Below, one piece after another: positions 39,170 through 47,756 of a stretch of DNA of 64,000 nt. The stretch is from Lentzea nigeriaca (GTDB lineage Bacteria; Actinomycetota; Actinomycetes; Mycobacteriales; Pseudonocardiaceae). Within the stretch, counting starts at the first letter, position 1, and each line of letters begins with the position of its first letter. The notes below the pieces were generated by a model. It had not been told where the DNA came from, did no database searches, and saw only the letters and a list, made by a program, of their open reading frames with translations. The stretch is taken from assembly GCF_016907955.1 (NCBI RefSeq), contig NZ_JAFBCX010000014.1:113909-177908 (forward strand), in the 5' to 3' direction. The translations under genes were made by a program, and so were the position numbers.

Positions 39170-40196
39170 CCGGCTCCCGCTGCTCCGCGAAGGCGAACTC
39201 CCGCACACCGTCGGCGAACCCGACCTGAGCCTCGAAACCCAGCACGTCCAACGCCTTCGCGGGCGACGCGACCACGTGCCGCACGTCGCCGGGCCGTGCC
39301 CCGCCGACGATCTCCGGCGTCGGCCCTTCACACGCGTCGGCCAGCGCGAACGCCAGCTCACCGATCGTGTGCGGCGAGCCGGAGCACACGTTCACCGCCT
39401 CGAACCCCGGCCGCGGCGACGCCAGCGCCAGCACGTTGGCCCGCGCCACGTCCGTCACGTGGACGAAGTCGCGCCGCTGCCTGCCGTCCTCCATCACGCG
39501 CGGAGCCACGCCGTTCTGCAGTGCCGAGCGGAAGATCGAGGCGACACCGGCGTACGGGGTGTCGCGGGGCATCCGCGGGCCGTAGACGTTGTGGTACCGC
39601 AACGCCCACACGCTGCCGCCCGTCTGCCGTGCCCACGCCGCCGCCAGGTGCTCCTGCGCCAGCTTCGTCGCGGCGTAGGTGCTGCGCGGCTCCAGCGGAG
39701 CGTCCTCGGGCACCAGCTCCGACACGACGAAGTCACCGCAGAAGCACCGCGGCTCGTAGATTCCCCCGGCAAGGTCGCCGGGTGACCGCTCGGCTCGCAC
39801 GACGCCGTGCGACAGGCACCGGTACCGCCCTTCGCCGTAGACGACCATCGACGACGCGAGGACCAGCCGCGACACCCCGGCCCGGTACATCTCGGCCAGC
39901 AGCACGGCCGTGCCGAGGTCGTTGTGCCGCGCGTACGAAGGCGCGTCGAACGGGTCGACGCCGTGGCCGACCATCGCCGCCTGGTGGCACACAGCGTCCA
40001 CAGTGGACAAAAGGGGGCGAAGCACGTCGGGTGACGTGACGTCGCCGATGACAAGTTTGTGGTCGAGTGTCGGAACCATGCCGTGCGCCTCGGGCAGCAA
40101 CGCGTCGAGCAGCACGCAGTCGTGACCCTGTGCGGCCAGCTCGTCCGCGACGTGCGACCCGATGAACCCGGCCCCGCCGGTGATCAGTACTCGCAT
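39156..40196 (-). CDS. NAD-dependent sugar epimerase/dehydratase (extended SDR)
   Basis: 346 residues. NAD motif T-G-G-A-G-F-I-G-S-H at residues 6-15; catalytic S115/S116, Y174 and K178 in S-T-Y-A-A-T-K. An insert E-P-R-C-F-C-G-D (C151, C153) is not usual in UDP-glucose 4-epimerases and may mark a subfamily with a metal or disulfide. It should epimerise or dehydrate a nucleotide sugar supplying the neighbouring transferases. ATG from family alignment. Confidence 0.88.
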   Translation of the reverse strand: MRVLITGGAGFIGSHVADELAAQGHDCVLLDALLPEAHGMVPTLDHKLVIGDVTSPDVLRPLLSTVDAVCHQAAMVGHGVDPFDAPSYARHNDLGTAVLLAEMYRAGVSRLVLASSMVVYGEGRYRCLSHGVVRAERSPGDLAGGIYEPRCFCGDFVVSELVPEDAPLEPRSTYAATKLAQEHLAAAWARQTGGSVWALRYHNVYGPRMPRDTPYAGVASIFRSALQNGVAPRVMEDGRQRRDFVHVTDVARANVLALASPRPGFEAVNVCSGSPHTIGELAFALADACEGPTPEIVGGARPGDVRHVVASPAKALDVLGFEAQVGFADGVREFAFAEQREPVTSS

Positions 40197-40249
40197 CCCT
40201 CGACCGTAGGACCGCACACGGCAAAGCCGCGCTCCCGCGGCCGATGACG

Positions 40250-41575
40250 TCAGGACTTCGTAATAGCCGGCAACTCGACCACGAACCGCGCCCCGCGCGG
40301 GAAACGGTCCTCCACCCATACCCGGCCGCGGTGGCGGTGCACGTGCTCGCGGACCAGCGCCAGCCCGAGCCCGCTACCCGTGTCGTCACCGCGGCTGCCG
40401 GGTCTCCCGCGCGCGAACCGTTCGAAGATCTGCTCCCGCAACGCCTCCGGCACTCCCGGACCGTCGTCCTCGACCTCGACGCGCGCCACCTCGCCGTCCT
40501 GCCGCACCGCCACGAAGATCGCGCCGCCCGCGTGCCGTTCGGCGTTCTCCATCAGGTTGGCCAGCACGCGGTCGAGTCGCCGCCGGTCGCCGCGCACCCG
40601 TACCGGGGTCGCCGACACCGGCACCGCCCGCCAGCGCGTGGCGATCACGTTGCGCACCAACGCGCTCAGCTCGAGCTCCTCGGGTTCGTAGTCGTCGGTC
40701 TGGTCGGCACGGGAGATCTCCAGCAGGTCCACGACCATTCGGGCGAACCTGTCCACCTCCGAGGTGAGCAGTTCCAGGGCGGTGCCGGCGGTTCCCGGCA
40801 GGTGCTCGCGACGCCGGCGGAGCACCGCGCCCGCGTTGACCATCGTCGTCAACGGCGAGCGCAGCTCGTGCGACACGTCCGAGGCGAACCGGGCGTCCCG
40901 CAACGCCCGTTGCTCCAACGCGTGCGCCGTCGAGTTGAACTTCGCCGCCAGCGCCGCCAGGTCCGGGTCGTCCTGGTCGGGCAACCGGGCGCCGAGATCA
41001 CCGCCGGCGATCCTCCCGGCGGCGGAGCTGAGCTCCGCCAGGGGTTTCAGCGCGCGTTTCGACGCCCACGAACCCAGCGCGGCCCCGAGCAGCGCCGACG
41101 CGATCGTGCCCGCGATCAGCACCCCGCCGAGGAACCCGAACGTGCGATCGAGCTGCTGCAACGGGAACAGCTCCACGTAGACGGCATCACCCGCCACGCG
41201 CCGCGTCACGGCGATGACGGGCCGGCCGTCCACGGTGATCCGCTCCTGGCCGGGCGGGTGCCGCACGAGGTCCGGCGGCAGCTGCGACGGCTCGACCGCA
41301 CGGCCCGCCGTCACCATGCCCGCGGGGCTGAGCACGAGGATCGACGAGTCGGGGCCGGTGGTGAGGCCGGTGAGCAGTTCGTCGAGTCCCGGTGAGGACA
41401 GCGACCTCTCGACCAGCCGCACGTTGACCTCGGCCTGCCGCGTCGCGCTCACCTCTCGCTGCCGCAGCATGTAGCCGGAGGCGAGGTTCCACGTCGCGAT
41501 CGCCAGCACGCTCGTCACGACCAGCAGCCCGAAGCCGAACGACAGCGTCACCCGGCAGCGCAACGTGAGTCTCAC
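40250..41575 (-). CDS. HAMP-containing sensor histidine kinase
   Basis: 441 residues. Membrane helices at about 10-32 and 148-170 enclose an extracytoplasmic sensor of ~115 residues; then HAMP (about 172-225), phospho-acceptor H236 in D-V-S-H-E-L-R-S-P-L, and an ATPase domain with N-L-M-E-N-A, D-D-G-P-G-V-P and G-S-G-L-G-L-A-L. Similar to CseC/MprB-type envelope-stress kinases. GTG overlaps the response-regulator stop (GTGA). Confidence 0.93.
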   Translation of the reverse strand: MRLTLRCRVTLSFGFGLLVVTSVLAIATWNLASGYMLRQREVSATRQAEVNVRLVERSLSSPGLDELLTGLTTGPDSSILVLSPAGMVTAGRAVEPSQLPPDLVRHPPGQERITVDGRPVIAVTRRVAGDAVYVELFPLQQLDRTFGFLGGVLIAGTIASALLGAALGSWASKRALKPLAELSSAAGRIAGGDLGARLPDQDDPDLAALAAKFNSTAHALEQRALRDARFASDVSHELRSPLTTMVNAGAVLRRRREHLPGTAGTALELLTSEVDRFARMVVDLLEISRADQTDDYEPEELELSALVRNVIATRWRAVPVSATPVRVRGDRRRLDRVLANLMENAERHAGGAIFVAVRQDGEVARVEVEDDGPGVPEALREQIFERFARGRPGSRGDDTGSGLGLALVREHVHRHRGRVWVEDRFPRGARFVVELPAITKS

Positions 41576-42243
41576 GAGCGGATCCGATACCCGGCACCGC
41601 GCACGGTGAGCACCAGAACCGGGTCGTCCGGATTGGCCTCCACCTTGCGGCGCAGCCTCCTTATGTGCACGTCGAGCAGCCGGGTGTCACCAAAGTAGTC
41701 ATATCCCCAAACCTTTTGCAGCAACTGTTCTCTGGTGACGATTCGGCCGCCCGCACCAGCGAGTTCCAGCAGCAGTCGGAATTCGGTGCGGGTGAGATGA
41801 ACCCGTTCGCCCGCTCGGTGTACGAGCCCTTCCTGCGGACGGATTTCCAGATCGCCTATTCGAACCGTGTCCCGGGTGGGACCGCGTCTTCGCAACAACG
41901 CGCGGATCCGTGCCGCGAGAACGCTTGCCATCAACGGTTTCGTGACGTAGTCGTCCGCTCCCGCCTCGAGTCCGGCGATCACGTCGTGCGCGTCCGTTCG
42001 CGCTGTCACGACGATGATCGGCAGGTCACCGCGTGACCTGAGGGTCCGCACCACCTCCAGCCCGTCGATGCCGGGCAGCGTGAGGTCGACCAGGACCACG
42101 TCGAACCGTTCCGTCTCCAGACGCCGTAATGCCTCTTCACCCGAACCCGCCTCGTCAACCGTGAAATCCTCGTCGGACAACGCGAGGCTCAGCGCCTGCC
42201 GGATTCGCTCGTCGTCTTCGACCAGCAGGACCTGTACGCACAC
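41572..42243 (-). CDS. OmpR-family response regulator
   Basis: 223 residues. Receiver with D10/D11, phospho-acceptor D53 and K near 102 (V-T-K-P), then a winged helix ending R-L-L-D-V-H-I-R-R-L-R-R-K-V and V-R-G-A-G-Y-R-I. GTG start with GGAG five bases upstream; that GGAG lies inside one arm of a long perfect hairpin. Paired with the HAMP kinase. Proximity suggests control of the epimerase/GT system, though this is only inference. Confidence 0.92.
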   Translation of the reverse strand: MCVQVLLVEDDERIRQALSLALSDEDFTVDEAGSGEEALRRLETERFDVVLVDLTLPGIDGLEVVRTLRSRGDLPIIVVTARTDAHDVIAGLEAGADDYVTKPLMASVLAARIRALLRRRGPTRDTVRIGDLEIRPQEGLVHRAGERVHLTRTEFRLLLELAGAGGRIVTREQLLQKVWGYDYFGDTRLLDVHIRRLRRKVEANPDDPVLVLTVRGAGYRIRS

Positions 42244-42247
42244 AACG

Positions 42248-42294
42248 ACTCCACTGTGTGAGAGCCGCGGCGACGGCGCCTCACACAGTGGAGT
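42248..42294 (-). promoter_or_regulatory. 15-bp perfect inverted repeat covering the SD of the response regulator
   Basis: Arms at 42248-42262 and 42280-42294 (ACTCCACTGTGTGAG and its exact complement) with a 17-base spacer, five bases upstream of the GTG. In the mRNA the hairpin would hide GGAG. It could be an RNA switch, an operator for a dimeric repressor, or a terminator of the GH64 gene; it lacks a U tract. Confidence 0.6.
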
Positions 42295-42325
42295 GAAAGT
42301 CGATCAAAAGCAAGATTGCTTCGGT

Positions 42326-43492
42326 TCAGAATGCGGTCAGCGTGATTTTGGCCGAACGCGGGTTGGGTTCGTGGACAAGCGACTCGAAGGCGCCGACGTC
42401 ATCGAACGCGAACCCGTACGCCTTCCCGTCGACCATGTTGGCGTGCACGATCTTCGAGTAGTGGTTGGTGGTCGAGCGGGTGTAGAACTGGCTCGCGTCG
42501 TAGGTCGGCTGGGTGTGCAGGTAGCCGAGCGTCGAGCGGTTGAGCGCGGCGCACAGCGACCGCGAGATCGCGCCGACGTCGTTGTTCGGCGCTGCGAGCC
42601 TGCCGTCGCAGTTGAGGACGTCCCGCGTCGACGGCTGCTGGAACGACGCGACCTGCTGGCCCGCGGTGTTGGTGAAGGTGAGGACGCCACCGCTGGTGCG
42701 GCCGGTGAACTTGCGGTTCGGCTCGTTCTGGTACGGGACAACGGTCAACGGCGTGTTCGCGTACGTCGACCACGCGCTGCTGACGTAGTTCTGGAAGTAC
42801 GAGCTCGAGAACACGCCCGCGTCGAGCCCCTTGCTGGGGTTCAGGACGCGCAGCCGCGTGCCGTCGGACCGCGTGTGGACCAGCCGTGCCCAGTCGCCGC
42901 CGAGCTGCTGGTGCTGGTCGAAGACGCGGTTGCGGCCACCCGAGACGAGCTGGCCGGTCCGCTTGGTGGCGCCCGCCTGCGACGTCGCCTCGACCGCGTG
43001 CGGCACCGAGAACATGTCGACCTGGGAGCTGTTCAACCACAACCCGCCGCCGTTGTAGGTGAACTCGCTCCAGTCGAACAGGATGTCGCGGTTGGGATCG
43101 CCCGCCGCCCAGGGCGCGGGCTGCACGAGTCCGTTCGGCACCAGGCCGAACTTCAGCTTGTCCCGGAAGGACATGTAGAGCCGGCCGCCGGCGAGGTTGA
43201 TCGGGATCTGCAGGGTCCGGCTGCCGCCGTTGCCGGGGCCGGGGATCGAGACGTCCGGCGCGGGCGACGGTGGGACCGTGCCGCCGGACCAGGGGGTGAA
43301 CTGGCCGCTCGCGTTGACGTAGCCGAGCCTGCCGTTCATCTCGCCCGTGATGTACAGGAACACCGCGTCGCCACGGCCGGAGTTGTTCGTGACGGTGAGC
43401 GGGAGCAGGTTCGGTGGAGCCGCGTGTGCGGGTGGGGACAACGTTGTCAGCCCAAGCAGGGCCGATGTCGCGAGCAGCAGGAGCTTGCGCAT
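42326..43492 (-). CDS. Secreted glycoside hydrolase family 64 beta-1,3-glucanase
   Basis: 388 residues. Signal peptide 1-24 (ends A-H-A-A-P). The mature part shows the GH64 pattern: L-P-L-T-V-T-N-N-S-G, F-D-W-S-E-F-T-Y, V-D-M-F-S-V-P, and Y-G-F-A-F-D-D-V-G at the end, common to thaumatin-like beta-1,3-glucanases that release laminaripentaose. Extracellular attack on fungal or oomycete glucan is expected. No carbohydrate-binding module. A LacI-type palindrome lies about 30 bp upstream. Confidence 0.88.
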   Translation of the reverse strand: MRKLLLLATSALLGLTTLSPPAHAAPPNLLPLTVTNNSGRGDAVFLYITGEMNGRLGYVNASGQFTPWSGGTVPPSPAPDVSIPGPGNGGSRTLQIPINLAGGRLYMSFRDKLKFGLVPNGLVQPAPWAAGDPNRDILFDWSEFTYNGGGLWLNSSQVDMFSVPHAVEATSQAGATKRTGQLVSGGRNRVFDQHQQLGGDWARLVHTRSDGTRLRVLNPSKGLDAGVFSSSYFQNYVSSAWSTYANTPLTVVPYQNEPNRKFTGRTSGGVLTFTNTAGQQVASFQQPSTRDVLNCDGRLAAPNNDVGAISRSLCAALNRSTLGYLHTQPTYDASQFYTRSTTNHYSKIVHANMVDGKAYGFAFDDVGAFESLVHEPNPRSAKITLTAF

Positions 43493-43521
43493 CGACTATC
43501 TCCTCACTGAGACAGGGGTCG

Positions 43522-43535
43522 TGAGAGCGCTCTCA
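43522..43535. promoter_or_regulatory. LacI-family operator candidate TGAGAGCGCTCTCA
   Basis: A perfect 14-bp palindrome with the GAGCGCTC centre of CebR/BglR-type LacI operators, 29 bp upstream of the GH64 start and 23-41 bp upstream of the divergent dehydrogenase's possible starts. Suggests oligosaccharide-induced expression. Confidence 0.65.
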
Positions 43536-43575
43536 TACTCGGCGTGATCGCGTTGATATGTCAAGAATGGTTCTC

Positions 43576-44547
43576 ATGCGCGCGCTTACCGTGGATCTTG
43601 CACAACCCGGATCGCTGTCGTTGACCGAACTGCCCGATCCGGTGCCGGGACCGGAGGACCTGCTGGTGGAGGGGCTGGCCATCGGGATCTGCGGAACCGA
43701 CCGCGAGATCGTGCGCGGCGAGTTCGGTACCGGCGGGACTCTCGTGATCGGACACGAGTCGCTGGGCAGGGTGATCAGCGGCCCCGGGTTCGAGCCGGGC
43801 TCGCTGGTGGCCGGCGTGGTGCGGCGTCCGGACCCGGTGCCGTGCGTGGCGTGCTCGCGTGGAGAGTTCGACCTGTGCCGCAACGGTCAGTACACCGAGC
43901 GCGGGATCACCGGCCTCGACGGCTACGGCTCGACGTTGTGGACAGTGCCTGCCACCTATGCCGTCGGTGTCAGCTCTTCGACGGGCGTGCTCGTGGAACC
44001 GGCCTCGGTGGTCGTGAAGGCGTGGGAGCGGCTGGATCAGCTGGCGTTGTTCCCGTTCGAGAGCGTGCTGATCACCGGTGCGGGGCCGATCGGGCTGCTG
44101 GCGGCCTTGATCGGGGTGCAGCGCGGGCTGGACGTCCACGTGTTCGACCTGGCGGTGGACGGCCCGAAGCCCGAGCTGGTGGAGTCGCTCGGCGCGACCT
44201 ACCACCGCAAGCTGCCCGATCATCCGGTCGTGATCGAGGCGACCGGGGCGCCGTCGCTGGTGGCTCGGCTGCTCGGGCGTGATCTGGTGTGCCTGACCGG
44301 AGTGCCGTCCACTGAGGTCGTGCCGGTCGACCTCGGCCAGGCGAACCGGGATCTGGTGCTGCGCAACGGGATCGTGTTCGGAACGGTCAACTCCAACGTC
44401 CGGCACTACCGCGAGGCCGCGGCCGTGCTGGACCGGGCGGACGACGACTGGTTGTCCGCGATGATCACTCGGCGAGTTCCGCTGGAGTCCTATGTGGAGG
44501 CGTTCGAGCAGCGGCCGGGAGATGTGAAAGTGGTGCTCGAGCTGTGA
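43576..44547 (+). CDS. Zinc-dependent glucose-1-dehydrogenase-like alcohol dehydrogenase
   Basis: 323 residues. Catalytic zinc ligands in G-I-C-G-T-D-R-E and G-H-E-S; C-V-A-C-x-R-G-E-F-D-L-C provides the structural-zinc cysteines in the reduced form seen in glucose dehydrogenases; Rossmann motif G-A-G-P-I-G-L-L. The overall pattern matches glucose 1-dehydrogenases (Entner-Doudoroff type). ATG 43576 fits the family start; 43558 and 43567 are alternatives. The LacI-type palindrome upstream could co-regulate it with the GH64 glucanase, linking glucan hydrolysis to glucose oxidation. Confidence 0.82.
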   Translation: MRALTVDLAQPGSLSLTELPDPVPGPEDLLVEGLAIGICGTDREIVRGEFGTGGTLVIGHESLGRVISGPGFEPGSLVAGVVRRPDPVPCVACSRGEFDLCRNGQYTERGITGLDGYGSTLWTVPATYAVGVSSSTGVLVEPASVVVKAWERLDQLALFPFESVLITGAGPIGLLAALIGVQRGLDVHVFDLAVDGPKPELVESLGATYHRKLPDHPVVIEATGAPSLVARLLGRDLVCLTGVPSTEVVPVDLGQANRDLVLRNGIVFGTVNSNVRHYREAAAVLDRADDDWLSAMITRRVPLESYVEAFEQRPGDVKVVLEL

Positions 44548-44585
44548 GCACCGCGTGAGAGCCTCGGCCTCCTAGGATGCGAGGC

Positions 44586-44911
44586 GTGGAACTGCGTCAA
44601 CTCCGGTACTTCCTCCCGGTCGCAGAAGAGCTGCACTTCGGCCGGGCGGCGGCGCGCCTGCTGATCGCGGGGCCGTCGTTGTCGCAGCAGATCAAAGCGC
44701 TGGAACGGGATCTCGGTGTGCCGCTGTTCGCCCGCGACCGCCGCACCGTCGCCCTCACCGCCGCCGGTGCCGCGCTGGTGCCGGAGGTGCGGGCGTTGCT
44801 GGAGCGGGCCGACGAGCTGCGGCGGCACGCGCGCCAGCTGTCCGGGTCGCGGCCGGTACGGATCGGGGCGAGATCCTGCACGTCGACGGCGGCCAGAGCG
44901 CGGGGCACTGA
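44586..44911 (+). pseudogene. LysR N-terminal fragment joined to SDR C-terminus
   Basis: The first ~95 codons are a normal LysR start (E-L-R-Q-L-R-Y-F-L, F-G-R-A-A-A-R-L, S-L-S-Q-Q-I-K-A-L-E), reaching the R-I-G that begins the effector domain. The ~200-residue effector domain is missing. From 44867 a different frame reads G-E-I-L-H-V-D-G-G-Q-S-A-G-H then stop, the standard C-terminus of short-chain dehydrogenases. One deletion thus removed most of lysR and most of an SDR gene. The LysR frame itself stays open into the next gene. Confidence 0.7.
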
Positions 44912-44912
44912 C

Positions 44913-45251
44913 ATGGCCCTCACCGACGTCATGAACCGGTGGAAGGACGCCGTGGACGCGCACGAACCGGAGCGCGTGGCCGCGAACTTCACCGAGGACG
45001 CGATTTTCCAGGGACTCAAGCCCTACGGAGTCGGGCGGGAAGCAATTGCCCGGTACTACGATTCTCAGCCCTTCGGACTGAAAGCGGAGTACGAGATTCT
45101 CGAAACGCGGCAGATCGCCGAGAACGTGGTGCTCGGCTATCTGGAGGTCGATTTCTCGTTTGTCGACCGGCCGACGATCACCGTGAACCTGAGCGTGCTG
45201 GTCAGGGGAGACCTGATAGCGCACTACCAGGTCTCCCGCCTCGGCTGGTAG
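44913..45251 (+). CDS. SnoaL/SgcJ-like NTF2-fold protein
   Basis: 112 residues from the ATG just after the SDR remnant's stop. M-N-R-W-K-D-A-V-D-A-H-E-P-E-R-V-A-A-N-F-T-E-D-A and later F-Q-G-x-x-P-Y-G-V-G-R-E-A-I match SgcJ/EcaC-type SnoaL-like proteins. The same frame is continuous with the LysR fragment, so a 221-residue LysR-HTH/SnoaL fusion could also be made from GTG 44586. Function unknown; often paired with SDRs. Confidence 0.7.
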   Translation: MALTDVMNRWKDAVDAHEPERVAANFTEDAIFQGLKPYGVGREAIARYYDSQPFGLKAEYEILETRQIAENVVLGYLEVDFSFVDRPTITVNLSVLVRGDLIAHYQVSRLGW

Positions 45252-45269
45252 AGCGTGGCAGTCGCGCTT

Positions 45270-45297
45270 CCCAACTGCACGGTTGGCAGCAGTTGGG
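45270..45297. terminator. Bidirectional terminator-like hairpin
   Basis: CCCAACTG (45270-45277) and CAGTTGGG (45290-45297), a perfect 8-bp stem with a 12-base loop, between the convergent SnoaL-like and GH65 genes. The rest of this 177-bp gap shows nothing else. Confidence 0.5.
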
Positions 45298-45428
45298 TGA
45301 TCAGAAAACGTTTGCGTCAGCATTTCTCTACCGCCATCTCGGCAGCGACGTGCATGAGCGCGACCATCCGGGCTTTCGGTGACGAGCACCCTGCCCGACT
45401 CAACGGAGCACAACCAAGCCGCGACACG

Positions 45429-47756
45429 CTACTGGTGCCTGCGCGGCTCCCGGCCGAACGGCGACTTCGGCCGTTCGAGCTCGGGAGCCGCCGGGATCGG
45501 CATGGTCACCGCGTTGCCCGCCGTGATCGTGATCGGCTCGCCGTGGTGCTTCGTCCTGAGCTCGGTGCCGTCCACGATCCGGTAGGTGGCCTCGGTCGCG
45601 CACACGTCGATGGCGATCCTGGTGCCCCGGAAGGCCATCCGGAACGAGAACCGGGTGAGCGACTCCGGCAGCCGCGGCGCGAAGGCCAGCTCGCCGCCGT
45701 GGTCGCGCATGCCGCCGAACCCGGCCACCAACGCCATCCACGCCCCCGCGAGCGATGCCATGTGCAGGCCGTTGTTGACGTTGCTGTGCAGGTCGTGCAG
45801 GTCGGTGAACGCGGCCTCGACGAGGTAGTCGAACGCCAGCCCGAGGTGGCCGACCTCCGCTGCCAGCACGGCCTGGGTGCCCGCCGACAACGACGAGTCC
45901 CGGACGGTCCTGGCCTCGTAGTAGGCGAAGTTGCGGGCCTTCTCCTCCGCCGTGAACGCGTCACCGCGCACGTGCATCGCGAGCACGAGGTCCGCCTGCT
46001 TCACCACCTGGCGGCGGTACAGGTCGAAGTACGGGAAGTGCAGCAGCAGTGGGTACTTCTCCTCCGGGGTGTTGTCGAAATCCCACTCCGCGTGCTTGGT
46101 CCAGTTGTCCGCCTGCGGATGCACCTCGAGCATCTCGTCGTAGGGAACCGCCATCTCGTCGGCGGCGCGGCGCCAGGCCGTGATCTCGTCCTCGGTGGCG
46201 TTCGCCTTGTCCGGGTGGCGTTCCGCCGCGTCGGCGGCGGCGCGCAGGTTCTGCTGGGCGATCAGGTTGGTGTAGACGTTGTTGTCGACGATCGCCGAGT
46301 ACTCGTCCGGGCCCGTCACGCCGTCGATGCGGAAGCCGTCGTGCCGGTCGTGGTGGCCGAGCGAGCACCACAACCGCGCGGTCTCCACGAGGATCTCCGT
46401 CGCCTGGTCGCGGTCGAAGTCCTCGTCGTTGGTGGCGTTGAGGTACTGCTGGGTGGCGTAGGCGACGTCGCCGGAGACGTGGAACGCGGCCGTTCCCGCC
46501 GGCCAGTACGCGCTGCACTCGGCGCCGTTGATCGAACGCCACGGGAACGCGGCGCCCTTGAGCCCCAGCACCTGCGCGCGGTCCCTGGCCTTGTCCAATG
46601 TGGAGTGACGCCACCGCAGCGCGTCGCGGGCCGCGTCGGGCAGGGTGTAGGTGAGCACCGGCAGCACGAACATCTCGGTGTCCCAGAAGGCGTGGCCGTC
46701 GTAGCCGGGGCCGGTGAGACCTTTTCCCGGAATGGCACGGGTTTCGCCGCGGGCACCGGCCTGCAGGATGTGGAACAACGCGAACCTGATCGCCTGCTGC
46801 AGCTCGTCGTCGCCCTCGATCTCGATGTCGGCGACCTGCCAGAAGTCGTCGAGGAAGTCCCGCTGCTCCCGGAGAAGCCCCTCCCACCCGGTCTGCAGCG
46901 CCCCGGCCAGAGCCGCTTCGACCTGCGCGCGCAGTGCGGGCGTGGAGCGCTTGCCGGACCAGCCGTAACCGAGGTACTTGTTCATCTTCAGGCAGGAGCC
47001 CCCTGCGACGTCGACGGCCGCGGTGAAGCGCGCGAGATCGGCTTCGGCGCGGATGTCCGTGCGGACGTCGACACCTCCCTCGATGTCGATCTCGTGGTCC
47101 ATCGCGGCGGCCATGCGCAGGCCGGACACCTTGGTGTGGTGGCACAGCACCGCCCGCGTCTTCTCGGCCATCGTGAAGTCGTCGACCAGCGGCGACTCCA
47201 GGGCTGCCGCGACGCGGGGGTCGTTGGTGCGGTGGATGGTCGGCTCGTTGGCCAGCAGGTCGGACTGGATGACGAGCTGCACGTCGTCCATCGGCTCGAC
47301 CTCGTACCGGATGGCGGCGACCGCGCGCTGCGTGAACGACACGAGCCGCTCACTGCGCACGATCACCCGGCGGCCGGTCGGCGACTCCCAGAGCGTGCGG
47401 CGGCGCAGCGTGCCGGAGCGGAAGTCGAGAGCGCGTTCGTGCTCGATCGCGTTGCCGTAGCGCATGTCCAGCGGCTCGTCCTCGACCAGCAGCCGGATGA
47501 TCTTGCCGTCGGTCACGTTCACGACGGTCTGGCCGGCCTCGGGATAGCCGTAGCCCGCTTCCCCGTACGGCAGCTGGTGTTCCTCGTAGTAGCCGTTGAG
47601 GTACGTGCCGGGAAGACCGCGCGGCTCGCCCTCGTCGAGGGTGCCGCGCATGCCGATGTGGCCGTTGGACAACGCGAACGTCGACTCGGTGCGGTGCAGC
47701 TGGTCCACGGCGAGGCCCTGCCAGCGCAGCTGCCACGGTTCGATCGCGTAGCTCAT
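45429..47756 (-). CDS. Glycoside hydrolase family 65 (disaccharide phosphorylase/hydrolase)
   Basis: 775 residues: N-terminal beta-sandwich (about 1-270) with T-F-A-L-S-N-G-H-I-G-M-R-G, (alpha/alpha)6 barrel with F-W-D-T-E-M-F and the general acid in V-T-G-P-D-E-Y, then a small C-terminal sheet. Maltose, trehalose and kojibiose phosphorylases share this layout. The adjoining beta-phosphoglucomutase (ATGA overlap) strongly supports a phosphorylase releasing beta-glucose 1-phosphate. The exact disaccharide cannot be read. Cytoplasmic. Confidence 0.9.
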   Translation of the reverse strand: MSYAIEPWQLRWQGLAVDQLHRTESTFALSNGHIGMRGTLDEGEPRGLPGTYLNGYYEEHQLPYGEAGYGYPEAGQTVVNVTDGKIIRLLVEDEPLDMRYGNAIEHERALDFRSGTLRRRTLWESPTGRRVIVRSERLVSFTQRAVAAIRYEVEPMDDVQLVIQSDLLANEPTIHRTNDPRVAAALESPLVDDFTMAEKTRAVLCHHTKVSGLRMAAAMDHEIDIEGGVDVRTDIRAEADLARFTAAVDVAGGSCLKMNKYLGYGWSGKRSTPALRAQVEAALAGALQTGWEGLLREQRDFLDDFWQVADIEIEGDDELQQAIRFALFHILQAGARGETRAIPGKGLTGPGYDGHAFWDTEMFVLPVLTYTLPDAARDALRWRHSTLDKARDRAQVLGLKGAAFPWRSINGAECSAYWPAGTAAFHVSGDVAYATQQYLNATNDEDFDRDQATEILVETARLWCSLGHHDRHDGFRIDGVTGPDEYSAIVDNNVYTNLIAQQNLRAAADAAERHPDKANATEDEITAWRRAADEMAVPYDEMLEVHPQADNWTKHAEWDFDNTPEEKYPLLLHFPYFDLYRRQVVKQADLVLAMHVRGDAFTAEEKARNFAYYEARTVRDSSLSAGTQAVLAAEVGHLGLAFDYLVEAAFTDLHDLHSNVNNGLHMASLAGAWMALVAGFGGMRDHGGELAFAPRLPESLTRFSFRMAFRGTRIAIDVCATEATYRIVDGTELRTKHHGEPITITAGNAVTMPIPAAPELERPKSPFGREPRRHQ

